49,001 nt of DNA, from assembly GCA_037176905.1 (NCBI GenBank), contig JBBBWG010028001.1, positions 1 to 49,001 of the forward strand, written 5' to 3'. The notes under the pieces are model-generated. The model searched no databases and was not told the origin of the DNA. It saw nothing but the letters and a program-made list of their open reading frames with translations. Numbering within the stretch: the first letter of the stretch is position 1; the number at the start of each line of letters is the position of its first letter. This DNA is from Azolla pinnata. Taxonomy: Eukaryota > Streptophyta > Polypodiopsida > Salviniales > Salviniaceae. Shown here piece after piece: positions 1 to 10,632 of this stretch. The position numbers and the translations under genes are program-made.

Positions 1-475
1 CACCACCATCACCACCATCACCACCATCACCACCATCACCACCATCACCACCATCACCACCATCACCACCACCACCACCATCATCATCATCAGGGTCATG
101 ACCACCATCACCACCATCACCACCATCATCATAATCACGGCCATGACCACCATGACCACTATAGCCACCGTCATCATCATCACGGTCATGACCGCCATCA
201 CCACCATCACCACCATCATCATCCTCACGGTCATGACCGCCATCACCACCATCACCACCATCATCATGATCACTCATCACCACCAGCACGATCATCACCA
301 TCACCATCATCACCATCATCACCACCCTCACCATCATCACCATCCTCACCATCATCACCACCCTCACCATGATCACCATCCTCACCACCCTCACCATCCT
401 CACCATGATCACCATCCTCACCACCACCATCATCACCATCACCACACCACCACCATCATCACCATCATCATATCA
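1..475. repeat. CAT/CAC trinucleotide microsatellite block
   Basis: Almost pure (CAC)(CAT) units from the window edge to about position 475. From about 95 to 280 a higher-order repeat of 45 bp is visible; its marker CATGACCGCC recurs at 187 and 232. Read from base 1, the frame is open to a TGA at 370-372 and encodes a His-rich string with scattered Asp, Gly and Asn, then Ser/Pro. Any frame of such a repeat looks protein-like, so I do not call a gene. A His-rich terminal exon of a gene to the left cannot be excluded. Confidence 0.9.
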
Positions 476-721
476 TCGTCTCTGTGGGGCGGCTCTCTTC
501 TCTTGGCTCTCAGATTGCTCTGTTTTCTCGGCGAGTCTCTGCTGCGTCCATGAAGGCTTCGTCTTCTTCTTCTTCCTTCTTCCTTCTTCCTTCTTCCTTC
601 TTCTTCTTCTTCCTTCTTCACGAGCATAGCAGCAAGCTCGCCATAGCCCTCCCCTGCTCCACGTGCACTTACCCCCTTCTCTCTCCCTTCCTCTCTGAGA
701 ATCGCTCAGGTCCCACCTCTG

Positions 722-756
<35 letters not shown>

Positions 757-1280
757 CCAGAAAAGAGAAAGGAGCCATGGCAGCAGATTAGTAAGTAGTA
801 GCAGCAGCAGTCTCTTCTTCTTCTTCTTCTTCTTCTTCGCCATCGCCATCATCATCTGAACACCACCACCACCATCGCCACCGAGGGTCAGACAACAGAG
901 AAAAACGCCCACACACAGCAAGCACTATGCGCATACACCCCCCTCCTCCTCCTCCTCCTCCTCCTCCTCCTCCCTCTCATCCTCTTCCCGCCTCCTGCCC
1001 TGCACACCGAGCTCCCCAAGGCAGCTGCCGCAGACCGGAGGGAGGCACGGCGAAGCAGGCGCAGGAACCTCTCAGCAGGGAGGAGAGCCTTTGGGAGTGA
1101 AGCGAGAGAGCGAAGGAGATGGTGGGGCATGGCGATGGCAGCGGTGGTAGACACAGGAATGGACTGACTTGAAGCACAAGCGAGCAAGAGAGCAGAAGAC
1201 AGAAACAGGGGAGGGGGGGGAAGAAGGAGGCGGCGGAGGAGGAGGAGGAGGAGGAGGAGGAGGCGAAGCTTCTTCGGTCC
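476..1280. promoter_or_regulatory. 5' flank and probable leader of the TIR-NB-TPR gene, rich in purine/pyrimidine tracts
   Basis: This stretch holds a CTT/TTC tract (about 556-620), a (GA)n run (about 724-754), a second CTT tract (810-838), a (CTC)n run (about 941-973) and a (GGA)n run (about 1235-1263). GA/CT tracts are common in plant core promoters and leaders. There are several ATGs before the main start, including a four-codon uORF at 777-791 and a short ORF opening at 1119. Either transcription starts late, or a leader intron removes some of them, or the leader is uORF-regulated. No TATA box is obvious. Confidence 0.5.
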
Positions 1281-4200
1281 ATGTCTGCTTGTAACACTCC
1301 ACCCACTGCATCATCTGCCTTCGTGTCGGCCTCCGCCTCTCCGTTCCTCTCCCCTTCCATCCCTTCCACGCCCTCAGCTATCAAGAGCCCACCTCAAGAA
1401 GCAGAAGAAGAAACAGAAGAAGCAGAAGCAGAGGCAGCAGAGGCAGCAGCAGCAGCAGAAGAAGAAGAAGAAGAAGAAGAAGAAGAGGACGAAACAGAGT
1501 CTGGAACAGAATCAGGAACAGAGGAAGAGGCGGACGATGAAGAAGAAGAAGAAGAAGAGGAGGAGGAGGAGGAAGAAGAAGAGATCGTGCCTTACAGGCT
1601 CAAGTGCAGGGCGCAGAGCTTAGGGGGAGGCAGCAATGGGGCAGGCTCGGGATCAGGGCCGAACCAGAAGGAGCAGAAGAAGCCCAAGAAGAAGAAGAGG
1701 AGGAGGAAGAAGAAGAGGAAGAGCCGGAACCCGAGCCAGAGCTCGGTCGCGAAGCTGAACCAGAGCTTGGCCCCGAACCTGAACCCGGACTCGAAGCAGA
1801 GCTTCCCGAAGCAGAGCTTCCCGAGCCAGAGCTTCCCGAGCCTGAGCTTCCCGGAGCTGAACCCGGAGCTGAACCCGGAGCTGTCGTCGTCTCTGTCGTC
1901 GTCAGGCTGGGCCCGGAGCTGCGACGTGTACATCGGGAGCCACGGGCAGTCTCCATCGCAGGCGAGGTTCTCGCGCTGGCTCCGAGCCGAGCTGGAGCTG
2001 CAGGGGATCGCGTGCTTCTCGGCCGAGCACCGATCCTGCTCCGCCGAGCCGCCTGCGGGCAGCCGGCACGGGCTCGTCGCGCGCCGCCTCGTCGCCTCCT
2101 GCACCTTGGGCGTCGCCATCGTCTCGCGGGCGAGCCTCCGCTGCGGCTTCGCGATCGAGGAGATCCTCGCGTTCGCGCGCCGCAGGAACCTCGTGCCCCT
2201 CTTCTTCGACGTGGCCCCCTCCGATTGCGTCGCCCGCGACATCGTGGAGAGGCGCGGGGAGCTCTGGGCGCAGCACGGCGGCGAGCTGTGGCGGGTCTTC
2301 GGCGGCAGCGAAAGGGACTGGACCGACGCCGTCGACGGGCTCGCGAGGATCGACGAGTGGAAGCTCGAGGCTCACCGCGGCACGTGGAGGGACTGCATCC
2401 TCAGGGCCTTGAGCCTGCTCGGCTCGCGGCTCGGCCGCCGCAGCGTCGCCGAGCGCGAGCGCCTGCGCAGCGAGCGCGTCGAGGGCGAGGAATTCCCCTT
2501 CCCCCGCAACGCGGGCTTCGTGGGCAGGGATCGCGAGCTCATGGCCCTGGAAGCCATGCTCTTCTCCTCCTCCTCGGAGCGGGAGCACGGCGGCGAAGGA
2601 GCAGGAGGTGCAGGAGGAGAAGATGATGAAGAAGAAGCGCTGCGGGCTTGCAATGCTGGCCCTCCACGGCTGTGGAGCCGAAGCTCGGGCGGCAGCCGCG
2701 GCCCGGAGCTTGTGACGAGGAGGCGCAGCGATGCCGATCGGTGGCAAAGGAGAAGAACCCATCATCATCATCAGCAGCACCGGCACCAGCACCAGCTTCA
2801 GCATCATCATCTCTGCGCGGAGACCCCCGACATGTTCGTGGCGAGGAGGAAGAGCGATTCCGACAAGATGAGGGACCTGGTCGAGGAAGACGACCAGTTC
2901 TTGCCCCGACCTCGGGGGGGCAGCTCCTCCTCCTCCTCGGGCTTCTCCTTCCAAAGGAAAGCCAAGCTATCGGGAATGTGGGGGGAATGCAGCAACGATG
3001 CCTATGGTAGCGGCGGCGGCGGCGGCGCAAAGATTCCTCCTCCCGGGCTCCGAAGCTTCTTGGGCAACACCCCCAGCGGCGGCGGCGCTAATAGCAGCGG
3101 GAGGCATTCCCGAGGCGCGAGATTCAGGCAGGCTCGGAGCGTGGATGGGGATCATTCGGAGCTCGCGAGAAGAGGAGGTAGCGGCGGCAGTAGCGGGAGC
3201 AGAAGAAGGGGAGGCATCGGCGTGGCGTGCATCAGCGGCGCATCGGGGATCGGGAAGACGGAGATGGCGCTGGAGTACGCGTACCGATACTCGCAGAGGT
3301 ATCGGATGGTGCTGTGGGTCGGGGGCGAGGCGAGGTACCTGAGGCAGAACTACCTGAACCTCTCGCTCTTCCTGGGATTGGACGTGGGCACGGAGACGCA
3401 GGCCGGGGCGGGGCGGGGCAGGATTCGAACCTTCGACGAGCACGAGATGGAGGCGTTCGAGCGCGTGAGGCGAGAGCTGCAGCGAGATGTTCCCTACCTT
3501 CTCGTGATCGACAACCTCGAGAGCGAGAGGGATTGGTGGGACGGGCGCGAGGTTTCGGAGCTCATCCCGAAGCGGGGGGGCCCCGCGACCCACGTCATCT
3601 TCACCACCCGATTGCCCAAGGTCTCGGGCGCCATGTGCCTCGAGCTCTCCCACCTCTCGGGCGCCGAAGCGCTTTCCCTCATGAGAGGCTGCAGGGAGCT
3701 GTCCCCGCGGGAGCTCGATGCGCTGCGGGCGATCGACGAGAGGCTGGGCCGGCTCACGATCGGGCTCGCCATCGTGGGCGCTTTGCTGTCCTCGCCGGAG
3801 CTCCGCATGCTGCCCTCGGACCTGCTCCGCCGCATGGACATGGCGCAGCTGCGCGAGTGGAGCTGGGGCGCCAAGGAGGAATCGACGCTGAGGAACAACC
3901 CCTTCCTCGTCAAGCTCCTCGGGGTCTGCTTCTCCCTCCTCGATGATCATCGGAGCGGGCAGCGCAGCAGCTTGCCGCTCAAGATGGCGTGGGTCGCGGG
4001 CTGGTTCGCGCCCTTCCCGATACCGATTCCCCTCCTCGCGCTCGCGGCGTCGAAGTACCCCAGCAGAAGCAGCTCCAGCTCCAGCTCCAGCTCCTCTTCG
4101 TGGGCAGGTCTCCGGGCTGTGGCATCTTCGCTGCTCTGCTGCGTCGCACCCGCGCACGCTGTGAAGCGCAAGGAGCTCGAATCTGCTCTGCTCCTGCTGA

Positions 4201-4607
4201 GGTTCGGAATCGCCAGGCGATGCACCCGCCAGGGATGGCTCCACTTCCACGAAGTCGTGCAGCTCTACGCCCGCAAGCGGGGGGGAGTCGAGGCCGCGAG
4301 AGCCATGGTGCAAGGGGTGCGGAGGAAGGGGGCGATCTCGCTCCACTCGGAGCACTTCTGGGCAGCTTGCTTCCTCGTCCTCGGCTTCGGCAACGACCCC
4401 ATCGTGGTCGAGCTCAAGGTCGCGGAGCTCCTCTCCTTCATCAGGCGGGGAGTCCTCCCGCTCGCGCTGAGGTCCTTCGCCTCCTTCTCGCGATGCTACG
4501 CCGCCCTCGAGTTCCTCCGCCTCTGCACCAACCTGCTCGAGAACGTCGAGAAGTCGTTTGTGTCGCAGGTGGACAAGTCGCTGTGCTGCTGCCCCCCGAG
4601 AAGCAAC

Positions 4608-4641
<34 letters not shown>

Positions 4642-4961
4642 GGAAGAAGAAGAGCAGCAGCTCTTCTTCTTCTTCTTCTTCTTCTTCGACTCCTCCTTCC
4701 TCGAACGGAGATCATCATCATGTCGACGAATACCTGTGGCAGGATGTCACCCTGCTCAAGGCGCTGCTGCTCGAGACGAGGGCGAAGCTGATGCTGAAGG
4801 GCGGCCATTTCGACGCAGCCGATGAGCTATGCCGGACTTGCATCAGCATCCGAACTGTCATGCTGGGGCCCGAGCATCCTGACACCGTCGCAGCTCACGA
4901 AACGCTGGCCCGATGCCGCCAGCAGCAGCAGCAACAACAACAGCAGCAATCCATGGGCTAA
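1281..4961 (+). CDS. TIR-NB-ARC-TPR protein (XTNX/TNP type), intronless
   Basis: A single exon encodes 1226 aa. An N-terminal motif, SSAFVSAS-SPFLSPS (about residues 11-26), matches what I recall of land-plant XTNX proteins and supports this start. Then come poly-Glu/Ala runs (about 39-100), a Lys/Arg cluster resembling a nuclear localisation signal (about 133-150), and a TIR domain from CDVYIG (214) to about 400. Its helix FAIEEIL carries a candidate catalytic Glu. A long His/Gln/Ser/Gly-rich linker (about 440-645) precedes an NB-ARC-like ATPase: P-loop GASGIGKT (653-660), Walker B YLLVIDN (about 739-745) and sensor-like FTTRLPK. The C-terminus has a TPR with GPEHPDTVAAHETLA (about 1195), then poly-Gln. 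There are no LRRs. TNP proteins are an ancient TIR family distinct from TIR-NB-LRRs; an immune or cell-death role is inferred. At about 970 aa the Arabidopsis relatives are shorter, and the excess is low-complexity sequence. Third positions are strongly GC-rich, unlike the other genes here. Confidence 0.9.
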
Positions 4962-6384
4962 ATGATCGAATCGATCGGTCTCTCTTTTTACCAAGTGGGT
5001 TCTCTCCCCTTCCTTGTGTTTCTTCTGCAGTCATTTCGTTCATTCTTTCCAGACACGCCCGAATGCGCATGGCAACAATGCGTAACGCTTGTTCCTCGTG
5101 GTTCAAATGGAAGTGGCCATATCTAATATGGCCTTGGGAACACAGGAGAATCTCCTCTTCATTCTTTCCCATTGATCAATCTATGGGCATTGTGCTTCAA
5201 TGCGTAAGAATCCGCGAGTTTGTCCACTTGCTTGCCATGGCCATGGGCTGTTGGCTCTAAATACCGTGTGACTTCAATTCTTTACCATGCCCATGCTATG
5301 GATCGGCGTATTTCCATGAAGTTCTTTCATTCTTTGCCTTGAGGATCAAAAGGGGCATGATAGGGTATATACATCAATGCTGCTCATTACCCCTCCCTCC
5401 CCTCCCCTCCGTCGGCAGATTTTCCTGTGCATGATGACATGGGCATTCTTGATGCTACCTACTGATACAGACTTATGTAGTGTAAAGAGATCGATCGAGG
5501 GTATCAGTCGAGCATGTCAATCATGTGGACTTACATACCAAATTGGAATTAAATTTTTTTTTCTCTCTGGAGCTTACTGCAGGAATAACTGGCTTCAAAA
5601 TGGCTGATTGGCAAGCCATATATAGTGCTTGTCATTCTCTATCTATGTCTCCGTCGTAACCCTCCCACATTTTATCTCCAGATGGAAAAGAGAAATGTGA
5701 ATTTGATACACATACTCCAGGGTACAGGTTGGTTGCTGTCTCTCTCTATATGTATACAAAAAGCTAGCAAGATATGTGTTGTTTTGTGAACATCATTCCA
5801 ATGTGTTATCTGTAAGTACAATTCGTGAAGCCTTCAATCCTACTTGGCTGAACACTGGTAAAATCCTGAATAAACCCTAGTCGCCAATCTTCAGGAAATG
5901 CGGTATTTGGTCCGCCTTGATTTTGGTTCTCCAAGCATATCTCTATTGTCTGATTTGAAAATGGATCGGATCGACTGTCAAGTGATGGAGCATTAGATAT
6001 CCTGAATTCTGTGATGGACGACACAGTATTAATCATCAGAAAATTTGGGGATCTAATGGAGAGAGTCTTGTTGTGAAGGCAATTGTCTGTTTAGATTTTT
6101 GTTTTTTTTTCTTCTGGTTTTCCCCAGCGTCGCTATCGTCTTGTTTTTCTTTGAAAAGGGACTTGAATTGATTGATTTGTGCTGGGTGATGGAGCAGTGG
6201 AGATATCCTGAAAATTTCCTCACATTGTCGGAGCAGAGTGGTGAAGGGAAAAACCCTAGCTGCAAACTCTTTAAACCCATCATCAATCTGCAGAAACTGG
6301 GTGGACTTGTCTGTCTAGATTATTTGGGCCTGTTTTCTTTTCCCTTTTTCATTTCTTTCCAATGCAGTCTGCTTTTGAAAAGAG
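4962..6384. other. Intergenic, including the 3' UTR of the TIR-NB-TPR gene
   Basis: After the stop the composition drops to AT-rich. No convincing gene is seen; the open frames are short and lack recognisable motifs. Around 5950-6240 there are two related stretches sharing the theme TGATGGAGCA followed by GATATCCTGAA, which look like degenerate outliers of the minisatellite to the right. Confidence 0.6.
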
Positions 6385-7090
6385 ATTGATTGTCCCGAAT
6401 TCTGATTTCAGTTTTTTGCATCGCATCCATGTATGGCAGCTCAGCTAAAAGGCAGCTCAGCTAAAACCTGGGAAAAATCATAACAGAATTAAGAATGATT
6501 GTTTGGATTGGCTGCTCCAAATTCTGATATTGGTTTTTTTTCATTGCATCCATGCATGGCACCGAAAGCATGGGTTTTGTAAGAATGGACTCTTTTGGTT
6601 GGATTGACTGACCCCAATTTCGGACTTGGGTTTTTACCATAACAGCAGAATTAAAAATGAAGTCTCATTTTTGATTGACTGCCCCAAATTCCGATTTGAG
6701 TTTTTTTCATCACGTCCTGGGAAAAACAGTAATACAGAGCATTAAGAATGGGCTAATGTTTGGATTAACATGCCCCACAAATCTGATTAGGTTTTTTTCC
6801 ATCACATGATACATCCATGTATGAAAAACCTGGGAAAAACCATAGCAGCTGAATTAAGAACGGACTCATTTGGATTGACTGCCCCAAATTTCGATTTGTA
6901 ATCTTTTTTTTCATCACATCCATGTATGACAGCTGAAAAACCTGGGAGAAATCACAGCAACAGAATTAAAAAATGGAGTCTGGACTGCCCCAAATTCTGA
7001 ATTTTGTTTTCTTTTCATCCGTGTATGACAGCTAAAACCTGGGAAAAACCACAGCCAACAGAATTAAGAATGGACTCATCTGGAAGCCAG
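6385..7090. repeat. Degenerate minisatellite, about seven copies of a ~100-bp unit
   Basis: Each unit contains, in order, GACTGCCCCAAATTC, GATTTGGGTTTTTTTC, ATCACATCCATGTATG, ACAGCT, AAAACCTGGGAAAAACC and CAGAATTAAGAATGGACTC. The copies differ by substitutions and short deletions, and the last ends near 7085. No coding potential is seen. Confidence 0.85.
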
Positions 7091-8819
7091 TGAAGTAAGC
7101 GCTTTAAAAAAAAAAAGACGAGAACAGAAAAATCTAGTCTGCCTGCTCTTCTTCACAAAGAGAAGTATATATAACCAACAGCAATTTGGATCAGATTACA
7201 GCATAGAAAGGATTGCTGCTGTTAAGTAACAGTATCTGCGCATGCACGATGCTCTTTGGCATCAATCAAGTCAGCACTTCGAACTCGGGGGGGCTGTCCC
7301 AAACTGCTTTTGTTTTTCTTTTTCTTTTTTGTAATCAGCAGCTCAAAGACCTGGTTCGACGATGCCAATGGTGTTATATAATGCAGCAGAACATATGTTG
7401 GTATGAATTCGTGCAGGTTTTATATACGCAAAATCGGTCGATGTCCGCGAAGAAGAAGGGCATGGCATCTTGCCATGTTTCTGTTACCAAGAGCACATAA
7501 GAAATCTGCATATATCACAGTTTCTTCCTTCCTTCATCATCATCATCATCATCATCATCTTCTTCTTCTTCTTCTCTGTTCCTGTTTCTTTAATGGTACC
7601 ATTCCAGCTGTTTGTTGTTCCCCAGGCCAGTGTTGGGCAAACATTGTTTTATCCCTATCGGAAATTTTCCTACATTGTCTACAACTTAATCGGATTTTCA
7701 GTTCTCCTATCGGCGAATTTCCTACCACCGAGAATGTCAACCGGAACTATATATACAAAAAAAAGAAAACCAGAATTTACAGTTTCTTTTAGTTTAGTTT
7801 TACTGTTTTACATGTCAAAAATTAAAATAAAATCGATCACTTAAAACATAAAGAAAAGGGAACTTGGGGAAAGACAATTAAGAGAAAAGAGGGAAACAAT
7901 TTTGTAGAGAAGCACCAAAGGAGAAGAGGAATATCAAAGATCTTTTAAAAATCAATCAATATATCTAATAGACGTAGATATAAATTTGGGGATAGATATA
8001 CAAATATGAATATTCTATATATATATATATCTTAAATTTATGCAGATGATCCTATAGCAGCATAAGCTGTGTTAGTGTCATAGCTGAGATTCTATGATTA
8101 TGTCGACTTGACTTCAAAGCTTAGTTTGTCAAGATGACGAGTGTAGGAGAGTACCTGAAGACAAGTGTTGAACTGGAATGGTTTTAGCAATAACCCGGTT
8201 TAGGGTTTAATGCATCCCATGCATGTTTGTTTAATGCATGGCAGCTGCCTTGCGTCAAGCCTGACGTTACCACAATGACATTGATTTCGAAGATAAGAAA
8301 AGAACAATTAAGACAAGAAGAACGCGTTGCTGGCTACAAGAAACTCCCTCGACGGCTAGCGTTGAGCTGGAATGGTTTTCATCCAGATCTTCATCTTAGA
8401 TACGATCTTATATGTGTCGAGATAAATATATATATCCGATTGCAAACATTATCTCTTAAGGTATGATGCAAAGGTCATGGGTTCGAATCTTAACTATGAA
8501 GGGCATTACAACACCTTCTTTCTTCTGCTACATATATCCCCTGCAAGGGAGCTTAGAGACAGGAATAGAGGAATATTTCGATCGGAATGCAGAAAGGGAG
8601 TCAAAGCCCGCTTTGTCTGTGCGGGTTAAAAGGGAAGAAGAAGAAGAAGACACAGAGCAACAGTAGTTAGCAGTTGACTCGGAAGATTCCTCGAGCTTTC
8701 TTTACAAATCCAGCTTGAAGATCTAGGTAGAGGGGTATGCATTATGAAATAAAAAATAATACCCCAAAGGGAAAGGCCTAGAGGCTTTCCTGTAGTGGTC
8801 GTCGCCGCTCGATCGGAGC
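7091..8819. other. Intergenic, no supported gene
   Basis: AT-rich DNA with short ORFs only. It holds a (CAT)n-(CTT)n tract (about 7534-7573), an AT stretch near 8015, a TTTAGGGTTTAA telo-box-like motif (8199-8210) and a possible tRNA-derived fragment near 8440-8520. The 79-codon frame at 8227-8466 has no recognisable domain and I do not call it. Confidence 0.5.
8440..8520 (+). mobile_element. Possible tRNA-derived SINE remnant
   Basis: GGTCATGGGTTCGAATCTTAAC (about 8474-8493) contains a good Pol III B box, GGTTCGAATC. The upstream part lacks a clear A box or a foldable tRNA cloverleaf, so it is not called a tRNA. The arrangement resembles the head of plant tRNA-related SINEs. No poly-A tail or target-site duplication was identified. 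Confidence 0.25.
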
Positions 8820-9080
8820 AAGCAGTAGTGGAATCGTACAAATGTACATACGACATCTACGTATCTATCAAAATACATACATATACACACACACATGCAT
8901 ACATACATATCTACCGTCGATGAGAACTGGTTCTCGTTGCTCGTTCTAATCAGCGCAATCGTACATGACATCTACATACACACATACATACATATCGATC
9001 AATATACATACATACATACAGATCTATACTCGATGTGGACTAGTTCACATCACCCGATGATGAGAACAGGTAGCTAGCAG
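8820..9080. repeat. Diverged long-period repeat with CATA/ATAC tracts
   Basis: The theme GAATCGTACA...ACAT..ATCTAC with ATACATAC tracts, followed by GATGTGGACTAGTTC or GATGAGAACTGGTTC, occurs here and again near 9320-9460 and 9510-9600. Successive copies carry different lengths of ATAC/ACAC tract. Short ORFs across it are by-products of the repeat. Confidence 0.7.
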
Positions 9081-9082
9081 TT

Positions 9083-9262
9083 GAATCGTACAAATGTATG
9101 CATGGATGCACGATAGATGAATCGTACAAATGTATGTATGGATACACAACAGATGAATCGCACAGATGTATGTATGGATACACAACAGATGAATCGTACA
9201 AATGTATGTATGGATACACAACAGATGAATCGTACAAATGTATGTATGGATACACACATACA
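9083..9262. repeat. Five head-to-tail copies of a 36-bp repeat
   Basis: The unit GAATCGTACAAATGTATGTA followed by TGGATACACAACAGAT starts at 9083, 9119, 9155, 9191 and 9227. The last three copies are nearly identical and the first is the most diverged. Thirty-six is a multiple of three, so frames stay open in several phases and give false ORFs. Confidence 0.95.
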
Positions 9263-9639
9263 TTAGTCAATATACATACATATACATACATACATATCTC
9301 TTTGTTGCTCAATCAAAACACGCTGAATCGTACATATGTGCGTGTGGATGGCATATATGTATCAATCAATACACACACACACACACGTACATACATAACA
9401 TGCATACGTGCGTATCTACACTCAATGTGGACAAGTTCTCATCGCTCAACGATCAGAACAAGCTACAGAATCGTACAAACGTACGTATCGATTAGACATA
9501 CATGCACATTTCTATACTCGGTGTGCATCTCGTCGCTCGATGAGCAGAGAACAGAACAGGCAGCGCAATTGTACAAATGTGTACGGGGGTGGACAAGGTC
9601 TATGTAATCAATCGGTATACATACGTACATACGTCTCTA

Positions 9640-9890
9640 CATCCGGATCTATGTATACACAGACATAGATACGCATACGTATCGATATCGGTATACATAC
9701 ATACATACATACATTACGTCTGTATATCTATATCTATGTATACATAGACATAGATACGTAGACGTATAGATATTGGTATACATACACACATACATACGTC
9801 TCTATATCTAGATCCATGTACACATAGGCATAGATACGTATACGTATAGATATTGGTATACGTACATAAATACATACATTCATGCTTCAT
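9640..9890. repeat. Three ~85-bp tandem copies with internal palindromes
   Basis: Copies begin near 9648, 9733 and 9817. Each holds CTATGTATACATAG or a close variant (a perfect 14-bp palindrome in the middle copy), then GATACGTATACGTAT-like sequence, GATATTGGTATAC and an ACATACAT tract. The palindromic core lies in AT-rich DNA that could extrude a hairpin. Confidence 0.85.
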
Positions 9891-10632
9891 CATCTTCATC
9901 TTCATCTTCTCCATCATCCAATCTCCTTCCCTTTGTTTCATGCGCGCGAATGATGAATGATTCTGCAGGCGCCATAGCTCATGATCGACATCGCCCATAA
10001 TTGCGAACCCACCAGCACTTCCCTTCCCTGCTTTTTCTCTCCTTTCTCTTTCTGCTTTCCCCCTTTTTTTCTTCTGCTTCTTCTCAAGCTGCCGCAATTC
10101 TACTTCTAAATGGGCGATCGGTCGACCGATCGATCGATCAATCCGTTGCCTTTTTTCCTTCTTTTTTGGTGGGCGATCTGATGATCCCTCTCAGGCTTCA
10201 GCAGCTGGTGAGAAATCATTGTGGGCGCAGCAGGCGGCATCATATATATATATTATAATTATTATACATTGCGGATCGAATCCTCCTTTTTTTCCTCTTT
10301 TATATATCAAGCCATGGTGTTGCTGCAAGAGGCTGGAGATTCAGCTCATATGAGCCTGCTCAATCTCTGTCTGCTTTGGAGATGATCAGAGTCAATTAAG
10401 ATCGATCAATCCAGCGATCGATCCATCCATCGATTGATCGATCATCGATCAATCGATCGCTCCATCGATCAGTCGATCGATGCGGAGAACACTGTCGGTT
10501 TTGCGCCATGGATCGGATTCGGAAGCAGCTAGTGCGCGAGGTTTTAATGCTTGGCCCTTCAATGATGATTCCCAGTGCGCTACATTCGACGATTCGGTTT
10601 AGGGTTTAGGGTTCAATATCATACGGCGCCAG
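9891..10632 (+). promoter_or_regulatory. Promoter region of the F-box/MYND gene
   Basis: A TATA-like run CATATATATATATTATAA lies at about 10240-10257. A GATC/ATCGAT-dense stretch occupies about 10400-10482. Two overlapping telo-box units, TTTAGGGTTTAGGGTT, lie at 10598-10613, only about 20 bp before the start codon. In plants, telo boxes near transcription starts are bound by TRB-type Myb factors and are common at growth-related genes; whether that applies here is inference. Confidence 0.55.

Noticed and set aside
1604..2626. Plus-strand 340-codon frame inside the TIR-NB-TPR gene
   Set aside because: It is a +2 frame shadow with Arg/Ala/Glu-rich low-complexity translation; the overlapping frame carries the TIR motifs.
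2967..4808. Minus-strand open frame of 613 codons opposite the TIR-NB-TPR gene
   Set aside because: The GC-rich codon bias of the plus-strand gene removes stops from the opposite frames. The frame has no domain and begins and ends arbitrarily inside the real gene.
7213..7844. Overlapping 95-129-codon frames
   Set aside because: AT-rich DNA with a CAT/CTT tract; translations are His- or Phe-rich across the tract and otherwise featureless.
8227..8466. 79-codon frame after a telo-box-like motif
   Set aside because: There is no conserved motif or splice continuation, and the promoter-like motif alone is not enough to call a gene.
9083..9262. CRISPR-like appearance of five regular 36-bp repeats
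   Set aside because: The units are head-to-tail with no spacers, in a plant nuclear context. It is a plain tandem repeat.
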